From an uncultured Caulobacterales bacterium (GTDB lineage: Bacteria > Pseudomonadota > Alphaproteobacteria > Caulobacterales > Maricaulaceae), in NCBI GenBank assembly GCA_937929915.1, contig CALFUN010000008.1:1-64000 (forward strand): 64,000 nucleotides of DNA, written 5' to 3'. Shown here piece by piece: positions 28,254 through 36,922 of this stretch. Under the pieces are notes generated by a model that worked only from the letters and a program-made list of their open reading frames with translations, ran no database searches and was not told where the DNA came from. Made by a program: the position numbers and the translations under genes. Numbering within the stretch: position 1 is the stretch's first letter; every line of letters starts with the position of its first letter.

Positions 28254-28754
28254 TTGGAGCTTCGCTCGGACATAAATTTTGCACGCGCCAAATATATGCG
28301 GCGTGAGGGCGGTTTTACCCTCATTGAGATGATGATGGTGCTGCTTATCATTGGTCTTATGTCTACGGCTGTATTGCTTACAATTCCTGATAAAAAACCT
28401 GTGGCACAAAATTTTACAGATGATCTTGTGCGAGATTTAAATCTTGCGGCACAGACAAGCCTGATTTCGGGACAACCCTCAGGGCTTGGCTTAACGCGCG
28501 ACGGTTATATTATTTATAATTTTCAAGATGAAGTTTGGCGGCAAAGCGATCAAAAAAACTGGCCTGAAAATGTGTCTGTCAGATTTGAAAAAGATCGCCG
28601 CCGTTTGGAATTACCGCGTAAAGCTTTACCGATTATTATATTTGAGCCTACGGGACAATCTGATATTTTCAGGCTGACATTGCGCCAAAATAACCTCAGC
28701 TTTGATCTATATAGCGATGGTGATGGCCGTATTAAACATGGTGCGCCGTCATGA
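28254..28754 (+). CDS. gspH: Type II secretion system minor pseudopilin GspH
   Basis: A pseudopilin of up to 166 residues. The type IV prepilin motif GG-FTLIEMMMVLLIIGLM is followed by a GspH-type body (VRDLNLAAQTSLISGQPSGL, WPENVSVRF, IIFEPTGQSD). The start is uncertain: the frame opens with TTG at 28254 right after the gspG stop, while an in-frame ATG is at 28296 (leader MRREGG). Neither has a clear ribosome binding site. Its stop overlaps the gspI start by four bases. Confidence 0.88.
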   Translation: MELRSDINFARAKYMRREGGFTLIEMMMVLLIIGLMSTAVLLTIPDKKPVAQNFTDDLVRDLNLAAQTSLISGQPSGLGLTRDGYIIYNFQDEVWRQSDQKNWPENVSVRFEKDRRRLELPRKALPIIIFEPTGQSDIFRLTLRQNNLSFDLYSDGDGRIKHGAPS

Positions 28755-29203
28755 GCGTTATGTTTAAAGGGCCGAACCGTAAAACCGAGGCGGGTTTTAC
28801 GCTCATTGAAGTTTTGGCGGCTTTACTGATTTTTAGCCTAGCGATCATTGGCTTGTCGCAAGCTGGGTCGCAAAGCGCAAGAGCCGTATCAGCGCTTGAT
28901 TCAAAAATGCTCGCAGCTATTGCCGCGGATAACCAATTAATTCTAGCGCGCGCGCGCGGCATTGAAACAGGTATCATGGAGGGCGAAACCTCGCAGCTCT
29001 CACGGCCATTTCGTTACAGTGTGGAAACGCGGCCAACAGACATTCCGCGCCTTTTTCAAATTACCGTCAAAGTGAGTGAGTTAAAGAGTTCTCAAGTCCT
29101 TGAACAACGTATTGGCTTTAAACGTGAAATTGTCCCGCAAGAGACTATATCGTCAAATGATATACCGCCAAATGACATACCACCCGAAGATGAGGTGCCG
29201 TAA
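28751..29203 (+). CDS. gspI: Type II secretion system minor pseudopilin GspI
   Basis: A 150-residue minor pseudopilin. The cleavage motif is EAG-FTLIEVLAALLIFSLAIIG. The following ALDSKMLAAIAADNQLILARA corresponds to the family pattern with A-x-N-Q-L. With GspJ and GspK it forms the pseudopilus tip. The last residues contain a short repeated segment SSNDIPPNDIPPEDE, which is acidic and proline-rich and seems to be a lineage-specific tail. ATGA overlap with gspH and one-base overlap with gspJ. Confidence 0.9.
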   Translation: MSVMFKGPNRKTEAGFTLIEVLAALLIFSLAIIGLSQAGSQSARAVSALDSKMLAAIAADNQLILARARGIETGIMEGETSQLSRPFRYSVETRPTDIPRLFQITVKVSELKSSQVLEQRIGFKREIVPQETISSNDIPPNDIPPEDEVP

Positions 29204-29826
29204 TGTTTGCAGCGCATAGTATATTTAAAGTACAAAAGGCATCCAAAGATTTGGGTTTCACGCTTGTTGAAATGCTCATTGCGCTGTTTATTTTTGCAAT
29301 TATTTCGGCTGGCACAATGTCGGTTTTGACAACCAGTTTGCGCGGTAAAGCGCAAATGGATGAGCGTATCTTAGATATACAAAATATTGAAACTATGCGG
29401 GCTTTAATTAAATCGGATATGAGTAATGTCATTTTGCGGCCTGCGCGTGATATTTTAGGCAGTGAGGCGCTTTATACATTATCTGGCGGGGTGACAGATT
29501 TGATGAGTTTCACGCGTGGTGGCCGGGCCAATCCTGGTGGGCTGGAGCCGCGCAGTGATATGCAGCGCGTGACATATTTGTTTGAAGATGGACAGCTTAT
29601 CCGCCGTCATCTAGCCCATGAAAACCCTGCGCCCAACACGCCTGAATTTGACCGTGTCATGATTTCAGGTTTGAAATCGGCGACTATGAAATTTGTTGGC
29701 CCTGATACTGAAAGCTCCCAGATATTTGTCGAACCTTACACAACTTCCCCCGTGAAGGCGGTGAAACTAAACCTTGTTTTTATCAATGGTGATGTACTTG
29801 AACAATATTTCGAGCTTGGCTTATGA
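29203..29826 (+). CDS. gspJ: Type II secretion system minor pseudopilin GspJ
   Basis: A 207-residue minor pseudopilin with cleavage site DLG-FTLVEMLIALFIFAIIS after about a 16-residue leader. The body has the GspJ-type LSGGVTDLMSFTRGG, GLEPRSDMQRVTYLFEDGQLIR and a C-terminal LNLVFINGDVLEQYFEL. It begins in the TAATG of the gspI stop and overlaps gspK by four bases. Confidence 0.9.
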   Translation: MFAAHSIFKVQKASKDLGFTLVEMLIALFIFAIISAGTMSVLTTSLRGKAQMDERILDIQNIETMRALIKSDMSNVILRPARDILGSEALYTLSGGVTDLMSFTRGGRANPGGLEPRSDMQRVTYLFEDGQLIRRHLAHENPAPNTPEFDRVMISGLKSATMKFVGPDTESSQIFVEPYTTSPVKAVKLNLVFINGDVLEQYFELGL

Positions 29827-30857
29827 TAGGTAAGTTATACGATAAAAAGCGCGAAAGCGGAGCTGTTTTGCTCACAACGCTTTTGATTATGACGCTCATG
29901 GCGGTTTTGTCTGTCGCGCTTATAGAAGATATTCGCTTTGCGGTTAAACGTGCATCTAGCACCCAAGCTTATGCGCAAGCTGATTGGTATGCTGTGAGTG
30001 CCGAAGATTTTGCGGTGACATACCTTGCCAGCGAATTTGCTGATCTGGGGCCAACGGAAATCAATGAGAAATTAAATAATATTGCGCCTGTTATTATCCC
30101 TATTGATGGCGGTGTCTTAACTCTAACTGTGCGCGATGGGAGTCACTGCTTCTCGCTATCGCGCCTTGTTGATGCGCCCGCACGCAATGAATTTGAAGAT
30201 TTATTAACAGGGGTTGGCGTCAATAGTTTTGAAGCTCGTAGTATTTCATTTGCGACCCTAGATTGGATTGATGAGGATAGCCAGCTTAGTTCAAATGGCG
30301 CGGAGGATTTCACATATCTTGTGCGTGACCCTGCTTATCGTACGGCAAATACGTTTTTTACCAGTGTGATGGAATTACGCGCTGTTAAAGGCGTGGATGA
30401 GGAGATTTATCAATCTATTCGACCCTTTCTTTGCGCGCGGCCTGACGGCGAGACTGGCGGGCTTAATGTGAATACGATGACGAATGCGCATCTGCCTTTG
30501 CTGGCCGCTTCGCTTGGCGGCGGGCTTGAAAATGAGCAACGCGCGCAGTCGTTAATTTTAAACCGTCCGCCGCAAGGCTACCAAGACCCAACAGATGTGC
30601 TTGGAAATGTAGATGATGAACAAGGCATTCCAGAAGGCGTAAATCTTGAAAATATTATCCTTGCACCCAGTCATATTTGGGTAGAAGTTGATATTCGCTA
30701 CCAAAATGCGCGGCGTGTCGTGTCAATGGAATTTGCTGTTGATAATACAGATGTAAGGCGGATTTCGCGCTACATGGGTGCAGAAGCCAGACGGCCTATC
30801 GTTAAAGCAGAAAACGGGATTACTACGCCGCGTGATCGTTTAAACGGCCGTAATTAA
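29823..30857 (+). CDS. gspK: Type II secretion system minor pseudopilin GspK
   Basis: A 344-residue large minor pseudopilin that caps the pseudopilus. The N-terminal motif ESG-AVLLTTLLIMTLMAVLSVALIED lacks Glu5, as GspK does. The inserted helical domain contains LDWIDEDSQLSSNGAED, and GGLNVNTMTNAHLPLLAA is characteristic. It follows gspJ with ATGA overlap, and a 39-42-base gap separates it from gspL. Confidence 0.91.
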   Translation: MIGKLYDKKRESGAVLLTTLLIMTLMAVLSVALIEDIRFAVKRASSTQAYAQADWYAVSAEDFAVTYLASEFADLGPTEINEKLNNIAPVIIPIDGGVLTLTVRDGSHCFSLSRLVDAPARNEFEDLLTGVGVNSFEARSISFATLDWIDEDSQLSSNGAEDFTYLVRDPAYRTANTFFTSVMELRAVKGVDEEIYQSIRPFLCARPDGETGGLNVNTMTNAHLPLLAASLGGGLENEQRAQSLILNRPPQGYQDPTDVLGNVDDEQGIPEGVNLENIILAPSHIWVEVDIRYQNARRVVSMEFAVDNTDVRRISRYMGAEARRPIVKAENGITTPRDRLNGRN

Positions 30858-30899
30858 ATATAAATATTTAAATATAGATATTAAGAAGAGACAAGATTG

Positions 30900-31988
30900 G
30901 TGACATCGCAATTAATTATATGGCTTGGAACTGACCCTATGGGGCCGTGGTATTGGACATCGCCTGATGGGAGCCAAGGCCATGCAGATAGTCGTGAGAC
31001 AAAAGCGGCCTTATCTGCGATGGGGCATAAAGATATTTGCGCTATTATTGCTGGGCAATCTGTTCGTATCCACGCCCATGATATACCAAAGCTACGCGAT
31101 AAGGAGCGTTTGGCGGCGGTAGGGTTTGCCATGGAAGATAATATTGCTTGCAGTCTGGGTGACCAGCATATTGTCTTAGGCGAGAAACATGATGATCGGG
31201 CTGCGGTGATTACAAAGGCTAAGATGCAAGAAGTGATGAGCGCGCTAGATGAAGCTGGATTGCCTGATGTGGCTATTTATGCAGATTTTGATGCGCTCTC
31301 TTCGGCAAATAAAAACCTTGCTTTAGAAGATCGTGTGATATGTGCCCGCCCGCTTGGACATACATTAGATAAGGCTTGGTATGATCCGAAAGAGCCGCTG
31401 GAGATTGTGCCAGATTCACGGTCTTTGGCAAAATTTGTAAATACTGAAACGGCCATTAATTTACGGCAAAATGATTTTGCGCCGCGTAAATCTATTGCGT
31501 TTTCAGGTGAGACAATCAATGTTCAAAGCCTTGGACGGCTAGCGGCTATATTTGTATTATGCGGCGTATCATGGCTGGGGTTTCAAGCCGCTTCAGCCCG
31601 CGTGAAACTGCAAGAGACAGATTTCATAAAATCAGAAACATCGCGCCTTTATACCGAAGCCACAGGACAGGCCGCACCACCTAACCCTGCATTAGCTGCC
31701 TCGCGGGCTATGCAATCAGGCCCAGTCCAAAGCGCAGATTTCTTAACGCTATCAAAGCTGTTATTTGAGGCTGTAGCGCAGACAAATGGTATTATTATTG
31801 AGAGCGTGCAATATGATAAATCCCGCGCGGAATTATCTTTGCGTATTATCTATCCTGGATTTGCAAGCTCGTCAGACCTAGAGGTGGCAGTTTTAAACCT
31901 TGGAGGCGTTTATGAAGCGGGCGGCGTTAGAGAGCAGGGCGGGCAATTTATTGGCGATGCGACCTTACGTTTGGGAGCCGGCTCATGA
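30900..31988 (+). CDS. gspL: Type II secretion system protein GspL
   Basis: A bitopic protein of about 362 residues that recruits GspE to the membrane. The cytoplasmic actin-like domain (about 1-205), one membrane helix (LAAIFVLCGVSWLGFQAA near 212-230) and a periplasmic ferredoxin-like domain (LTLSKLLFEAVAQTNGIIIESVQYD) are visible. Start is TTG 30897 or GTG 30900; AAGAAGAG lies about 10 bases upstream, and I choose the GTG. ATGA overlap with gspM. Confidence 0.88.
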   Translation: MTSQLIIWLGTDPMGPWYWTSPDGSQGHADSRETKAALSAMGHKDICAIIAGQSVRIHAHDIPKLRDKERLAAVGFAMEDNIACSLGDQHIVLGEKHDDRAAVITKAKMQEVMSALDEAGLPDVAIYADFDALSSANKNLALEDRVICARPLGHTLDKAWYDPKEPLEIVPDSRSLAKFVNTETAINLRQNDFAPRKSIAFSGETINVQSLGRLAAIFVLCGVSWLGFQAASARVKLQETDFIKSETSRLYTEATGQAAPPNPALAASRAMQSGPVQSADFLTLSKLLFEAVAQTNGIIIESVQYDKSRAELSLRIIYPGFASSSDLEVAVLNLGGVYEAGGVREQGGQFIGDATLRLGAGS

Positions 31989-32458
31989 ATATGTTGTCCA
32001 ACCTATCTGTCAGTGAAAAAAGACTTGTAAGTCTGGCTGTAATTTTATGTATCATTCTGGGCGGGTGGCAATTTATCCTAAAACCTATTTTCAAGGCCAA
32101 GTCGCAGAGCGAGTCGCAATATAGTGCGGCTCTGCGGGACTATGAAATCGTGCAGCGTGCCCTTCCGCGATTAACGCCCAGCACATCGCAATCGGGCACG
32201 CAACAAGCTTTTAATCGAGGCGCGCTTATTGAGGCAGCTCGCAGTGTTAATATTGCAATTTCGAGGGTTCAACCTACGGCGAATGGCGAATTACAAGTAT
32301 GGTTTGACGAAACGACATCCACGCAAGTTTTTAATTTTCTACAAACGCTTAAGGGGCAATATGGAGTCGATATTCGTACGGCGCAAATTAATCGCCGCCA
32401 AGACGGACTTGTTTCGGCGCAATTTACATTTCGGCCAATCAGCACCAATAAAGCCTAG
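31985..32458 (+). CDS. gspM: Type II secretion system protein GspM
   Basis: A 157-residue inner-membrane partner of GspL. One N-terminal membrane helix (LVSLAVILCIILGGWQFIL) is followed by a coiled segment and a periplasmic ferredoxin-like domain ending QFTFRPISTNK. Sequence conservation in this family is low, so the call relies on size, topology and position between gspL and gspN. Confidence 0.86.
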   Translation: MNMLSNLSVSEKRLVSLAVILCIILGGWQFILKPIFKAKSQSESQYSAALRDYEIVQRALPRLTPSTSQSGTQQAFNRGALIEAARSVNIAISRVQPTANGELQVWFDETTSTQVFNFLQTLKGQYGVDIRTAQINRRQDGLVSAQFTFRPISTNKA

Positions 32459-32476
32459 TTAAGCCTTTTAGCTATC

Positions 32477-33190
32477 ATGAAAAAAACGCTCATAATATTC
32501 AGCGTCATGATTGGCGGATTGGTTGCGATTATATCGGCCTTACCATTGGCATGGATAGGGCCACGTATAGTTCCATCTCATATTGCGCAAGATTCGCAAT
32601 TTTCAGGGACAATATGGCAAGGCCATGCGAATATCCCCTTTGGCAAGTCCCGCGCGCCCGTGACATTTAAAACAATGCCGTTAAAGCTTATTACAGGGCA
32701 GAATTTTTTAGATTTCACAGTGCAAAATTCAGGGTTTAATCTGAAAGGTCTTGGCGGGTTTGGCCGCGCGCAAAATATAGAAATAGATGCGAGTATCCCT
32801 CAGCTACCTTTGCGGGACCCGCGCATTCGAGGGCTTAAAGGCCGTATTAACGCGCAAATTTCTTCAGCTAAGTTCGGCGCGCGCTGCAAGGCGATCTCAG
32901 GGCAAGCGACTACAGATTTTCTGCAAGCGAATGAAGCAACATGGTTTTGGCGTGGCCCAGCCTTATCTGGGCCGATACGGTGCGAGGATGGCCATATAAT
33001 TGTGGATATGACAGGACAGGATGCTAGCCAGTCCTTTGCCGCGGAACTGCGCTTACAGTCTGATGGGGTTTATACGGCTCAAATGCAGGTTGATACATCA
33101 GATGCACGGGCCGCTATTGTTTTAGGGTTTTATGGATTTGAGGCTCGCGGGACGCAATTCGTGCTTTCAGAAACAGGACGTTGGTACTAA
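32477..33190 (+). CDS. gspN: Type II secretion system protein GspN
   Basis: A 237-residue protein with one N-terminal membrane anchor (TLIIFSVMIGGLVAIISALPLAWI) and a periplasmic domain containing FSGTIWQGHANIPFG, typical of GspN, an accessory inner-membrane component present in only some T2SS operons. The C-terminal FYGFEARGTQFVLSETGRWY is also family-like. Last recognised gsp gene, 18 bases after gspM. Confidence 0.85.
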   Translation: MKKTLIIFSVMIGGLVAIISALPLAWIGPRIVPSHIAQDSQFSGTIWQGHANIPFGKSRAPVTFKTMPLKLITGQNFLDFTVQNSGFNLKGLGGFGRAQNIEIDASIPQLPLRDPRIRGLKGRINAQISSAKFGARCKAISGQATTDFLQANEATWFWRGPALSGPIRCEDGHIIVDMTGQDASQSFAAELRLQSDGVYTAQMQVDTSDARAAIVLGFYGFEARGTQFVLSETGRWY

Positions 33191-33199
33191 GCTCTTATT

Positions 33200-33736
33200 A
33201 TGAAATATTACCTGACCTTATCTCTGACCTTCACAGCGAGCCTGTTTCTTACGAATTGCGCGACACCAACCTCTTATGAGCGTTTAGAGGCTTATGAGGC
33301 CAATAAAATCAAAGATGCTTCATCGACGTCAAGCGGACGTCAGATCGCGGGCGATGCGCCTAGGCTCTCTGCGCGCGATTTACCCAGAGGAGAATGCGGA
33401 TTATTTGTTTGGACGGCAGATCAATCCAGACGGTTTATCTTATTTGCGCAATCTCAAAAAAGACAGGCTGTATGGGCTGGGCCAACAGGTGAAGTGCCGC
33501 TTCTAATAGCCGATCAGTCAGGACAAGTATATCAGGAGCAATTTGCGAAGCAAAGCTTTGCTACAACCAGTTCTGATAAAAACGCCCCCATTGTACCGAA
33601 TTTGAAGCTAGATTTACGCAATAGTGAAGAATTATTGGATAGTACACGGTTTAAAGCTGGGACGTTAATACAGATCATAGAAGATGGCTTGGAACGTGTC
33701 GCGCCTATTGTTGCCTTATCAACGTGCCGAGCATAA
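33200..33736 (+). CDS. Uncharacterised lipoprotein at the end of the gsp operon
   Basis: A 178-residue protein with a lipoprotein signal: LTLSLTFTASLFLTNC gives lipobox L-T-N-C near residue 20. The mature part is mostly polar; it has CGLFVWTADQSRRFILFAQS and two further cysteines (GECG, STCRA) that could form a disulfide. I do not recognise the family. It follows gspN by 9 bases, so it is very likely translated with the secretion system. Roles as secretin pilotin or envelope accessory are possible, but it does not look like a classical GspS. Confidence 0.75.
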   Translation: MKYYLTLSLTFTASLFLTNCATPTSYERLEAYEANKIKDASSTSSGRQIAGDAPRLSARDLPRGECGLFVWTADQSRRFILFAQSQKRQAVWAGPTGEVPLLIADQSGQVYQEQFAKQSFATTSSDKNAPIVPNLKLDLRNSEELLDSTRFKAGTLIQIIEDGLERVAPIVALSTCRA

Positions 33737-33943
33737 AATGTATTTTTTTAAAGCGTAAATTTACTTAAAACCTAATCATAATAGTTCTTTGGATTGATTG
33801 TTTTAACAGTGACGCGTTGCGCCTAGTATTTTACATGGTTCGCAGAATAGATATGTAAAAAACTGTATAAAACACTTTACATATGATTTAAGGCATATAT
33901 ACAAAGCTTCAAATATTCAAATACTCGCATATAGGAATGTAAC

Positions 33944-34330
33944 ATGGCAAGCCGAAGTGTTGTTGCCAAGGAATTGGCTGAATTGTTTAAAATAATCTCG
34001 CACCCAGATCGGTTGCGTTTGGTCGAAGAGCTAAAGTCGAGCGGGTTGGACGTCAACACGCTTGCTGAATCTCTTAACCTGCCGCAGGCGCGAGTCTCGC
34101 AGCATCTTAGCTTGATGCGCGCACATAGATTGGTTGATGAATCACGCGATGGTCGCCGTCATCTTTACAAACTCAGGCAACCTGAAATCGCAGATTGGAT
34201 TGTCGAAGGGCTTGATTTTATTGTCGAACCTATGCGGGGCGTTACGCAAAGCGATATTCGTAAGGCCCGAAAACTTTGGTCTGGGACAAAAACTAGCAAA
34301 AAAACGATTGAACCTACGACTGATGCCTAA
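33944..34330 (+). CDS. ArsR-family winged-helix transcriptional regulator (cysteine-free)
   Basis: A 128-residue winged helix-turn-helix protein. ELFKIISHPDRLRLVEEL is the ArsR N-terminal signature; LAESLNLPQARVSQHLSLMRAHRLV is the HTH with recognition helix; SRDGRRHLYKL is the wing. It contains no cysteine, so it cannot use the thiol metal or sulfide sites of ArsR, SmtB or BigR. AGGA lies 7 bases before the ATG. It lies 64 bases upstream of a carbonic anhydrase gene and is probably its regulator; the ligand is unknown. Confidence 0.88.
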   Translation: MASRSVVAKELAELFKIISHPDRLRLVEELKSSGLDVNTLAESLNLPQARVSQHLSLMRAHRLVDESRDGRRHLYKLRQPEIADWIVEGLDFIVEPMRGVTQSDIRKARKLWSGTKTSKKTIEPTTDA

Positions 34331-34394
34331 GTAAATTTTATAATTTTTCTTCTTCCCTTTATTTAACTCTTACAAACCTGAAAGGATATTCACT

Positions 34395-35069
34395 ATGCCA
34401 ATGTTCGCAGCTGGTGTTCTAAAATTCCAAAATAATGTTTTCCCAGAAAAGGAATCGCTTTTCGAAACGTTGAGTCATGGCCAAGAGCCTGAAGCGCTTT
34501 TCATCACATGTGCAGATAGCCGCATTGAAACGGCCATGATTACGCAAACAGGCCCAGGCGAGCTGTTTATTTGCCGTAATGCGGGCAATATTGTCCCGCC
34601 GCATACAAATCATACAGGCGGCATGACAGCTTCGATTGAATATGCTGTTGATGTTTTAAAAGTCCCGCATATTGTTGTCTGTGGTCACTCTGGTTGCGGG
34701 GCTATGGCTGGTGCGATGAACCCAGAGGGTTTGGATACAATTCCGCATGTTAAAGAATGGCTCGGCTATTCCAAGGCAGCCGTATCTATTGTCGAGCATC
34801 TTGGCGCGGGTAAAAGCGACGCAGAAAAAATGTCTATGTTGATCGAACAAAATGTTCTGCTTCAACTTCAACATTTACGCACGCATCCATCTGTTGCTGC
34901 GCATTTGGCTAAAGGTGAAGTCCAGTTGCATGGTTGGGTTTATGACATTAAATCTGGCGCTGTAACAGCTTATGATGAGGCGCAAAATAAATTTGTCCTT
35001 GTTGATGAAAAATATGCGTCTGAAGTTGCCGAAATTGCAGCACGTGAAGCGCATAATTGCAATAGTTAA
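34395..35069 (+). CDS. Beta-class carbonic anhydrase
   Basis: A 224-residue zinc enzyme that interconverts CO2 and bicarbonate. Zinc ligands are Cys39 (in ITCADSR), His98 and Cys101 (in CGHSGCGAM); Asp41 and Arg43 form the catalytic dyad. CRNAGNIVPP is also conserved. GAAAGGA precedes the ATG. The next gene, 20 bases downstream, is a SulP anion transporter, a common pairing for bicarbonate uptake. Confidence 0.95.
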   Translation: MPMFAAGVLKFQNNVFPEKESLFETLSHGQEPEALFITCADSRIETAMITQTGPGELFICRNAGNIVPPHTNHTGGMTASIEYAVDVLKVPHIVVCGHSGCGAMAGAMNPEGLDTIPHVKEWLGYSKAAVSIVEHLGAGKSDAEKMSMLIEQNVLLQLQHLRTHPSVAAHLAKGEVQLHGWVYDIKSGAVTAYDEAQNKFVLVDEKYASEVAEIAAREAHNCNS

Positions 35070-35089
35070 ACTCTAAAAGGGTATTTGAA

Positions 35090-36811
35090 ATGACTGTTCA
35101 AACGACAGAAAAAGCTAAAATTTTCGACTTTTCTCACTTTAGAGGTGACCTATTTGGAGGTTTGACGGCGGGTATTGTGGCTTTACCACTTGGCCTTGCT
35201 TTCGGTGCGGGTGTTTTCCCGCATGACCCACAATTAGGCGCTACGGCTGGGCTATGGGGCGCGATTATCGTCGGCTTTTTTGCTGCAGCCTTTGGCGGAA
35301 CGGATACACAAATTTCTGGTCCAACAGGGCCGATGGTTGTGGTTTTTGCGGGGCTTCTCGCATCCCTGACAGCTGCGCTGGGTGCGGCTAATCCTAGTGC
35401 GGCACCATTAGATATAACGCTTATGGCGATTCCATTGCTGTTTGGCGCCGTTATTCTCGGCGGTCTTTTGCAAATTGGCATGGGGGTCTTGCGTCTTGGT
35501 AAATATATCAAACTTGTGCCTTACCCCGTTATCTCTGGCTTTATGAGCGGGATTGGTGTGATTATTATCATGCTCCAATTTTCTCAGCTCTTTGGAAGCA
35601 AACCAGATGGCGGGACTGTTTTTGCAGCGCTTTCTGCAATTCCAAAAGCGCTTGCGTCGCCAAATTATTTAGCCTTAGCGCTTGGTGCGTTGACTTTGGT
35701 TATTGTGTTTTTCTGGCCTAAAAAGATCGGGAAATTTTTACCAAGCACATTGGCCGCGCTTATCATTGTCACGATTATTAGCATGTTTATCCCAGGCGCG
35801 CCGCTTCTAGGTGAAATTCAAGCGGGTATTCCGAGCTTTATCATTCCGTCATTCTCGACAAGCACAATCTTATTGGTTCTTGAAGCCGCGATTGTTCTCG
35901 CTGTTCTTGGCGCGATTGATAGTTTGCTCACGTCTTTGGTCGCTGATAATGTAACGCGTACACGGCATAATTCAGATCAAGAATTAATTGGCCAAGGTAT
36001 TGGTAACACGATTGCTGGTTTCTTTGGCGCGCTGCCGGGTGCGGGGGCTACAATGCGGACAATGGTGAATATCCGTACAGGCGGTGTCACTAAACTTTCA
36101 GGCATGATTCATGGCTTGGCTTTGGCCGCGATTGTTCTTGTGGCTGCGCCTTTAGCGGCAAAAATACCAAATGCCGTTCTTGCTGGTATTTTGGTGAAAG
36201 TTGGCCTCGATATTATTGATTTTAAATATATCAAAACCGCTTTTAAAGGCCCGCGCTGGGACTTCTTCTTAATGATGCTTGTCTTATTGATGACCGTTTT
36301 TGTGAACTTAATCATAGCCGTTGGTGTTGGTGTATTCCTCGCAGCTTTGGCATATGTGAAGCTTGTCGGTGATGAGCAAATCAAAGCTGTTGGCGAGGCT
36401 GTGCCTGTACGGGTCACAGACGAAGAACGTGAGTTGATTGAACAATCAGACGGCGCGGTCACCATGTTTGATTTCGGTAGCCCGCTAAGTTTCGGCGCAG
36501 CCGCTGATTTAGGGCATCATGTGCGTCAACGCATGAAAGCTGGCTCAACAGCGGTTGTACTGGATTTCTCACGTATGACATTTATTGATGTGTCCGCGGC
36601 TCATGCGATTGAAACGATTGCAATGGATGCCAAGGATGTTGGTAAACTTGTCTATGCGTCTGGTATTAATGAGACTGTAAAATCTAAGCTAATTGGTTTG
36701 GATGTTTATAAAGCGCTTACACAGGACCATATTTTCACAGACCGCACAGAGGCTTTAAAAGCGGCTATAGCTGCAACGAGCGGGATGAATAAGACAGCGC
36801 AGCCTGTATAA
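35090..36811 (+). CDS. SulP-family anion transporter with STAS domain (probable bicarbonate transporter)
   Basis: A 573-residue SulP permease. About 12-14 hydrophobic segments occupy residues 20-430, including GGLTAGIVALPLGLAFG and TDTQISGPTGPMVVVFAG, which hold the SLC26 substrate-site elements. ALPGAGATMRTMVN is also conserved. A STAS domain follows (about 455-560, AVVLDFSRMTFIDVSAAHAIE). Coupling with carbonic anhydrase suggests sodium-dependent bicarbonate uptake, as in BicA, rather than sulfate. The end of an ArsR-CA-SulP operon. Confidence 0.9.
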   Translation: MTVQTTEKAKIFDFSHFRGDLFGGLTAGIVALPLGLAFGAGVFPHDPQLGATAGLWGAIIVGFFAAAFGGTDTQISGPTGPMVVVFAGLLASLTAALGAANPSAAPLDITLMAIPLLFGAVILGGLLQIGMGVLRLGKYIKLVPYPVISGFMSGIGVIIIMLQFSQLFGSKPDGGTVFAALSAIPKALASPNYLALALGALTLVIVFFWPKKIGKFLPSTLAALIIVTIISMFIPGAPLLGEIQAGIPSFIIPSFSTSTILLVLEAAIVLAVLGAIDSLLTSLVADNVTRTRHNSDQELIGQGIGNTIAGFFGALPGAGATMRTMVNIRTGGVTKLSGMIHGLALAAIVLVAAPLAAKIPNAVLAGILVKVGLDIIDFKYIKTAFKGPRWDFFLMMLVLLMTVFVNLIIAVGVGVFLAALAYVKLVGDEQIKAVGEAVPVRVTDEERELIEQSDGAVTMFDFGSPLSFGAAADLGHHVRQRMKAGSTAVVLDFSRMTFIDVSAAHAIETIAMDAKDVGKLVYASGINETVKSKLIGLDVYKALTQDHIFTDRTEALKAAIAATSGMNKTAQPV

Positions 36812-36852
36812 ATAAAGCCTTGGCTCATATAATGAGCCAATCATAATAACGG

Positions 36853-36879
36853 CCAACACCTATAAGGTGTTGGTTTTTT
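36853..36879 (+). terminator. Terminator of the carbonic anhydrase-SulP operon
   Basis: CCAACACC-TATAA-GGTGTTGG is followed by TTTTTT. A second hairpin TTGGCTCAT/ATGAGCCAA lies just before it at 36820-36840. Both are within 70 bases of the SulP stop. Confidence 0.85.
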
Positions 36880-36922
36880 ATTTCGTAAATGTTTAAATTC
36901 TAACATATGTGTGGACTTTCTG

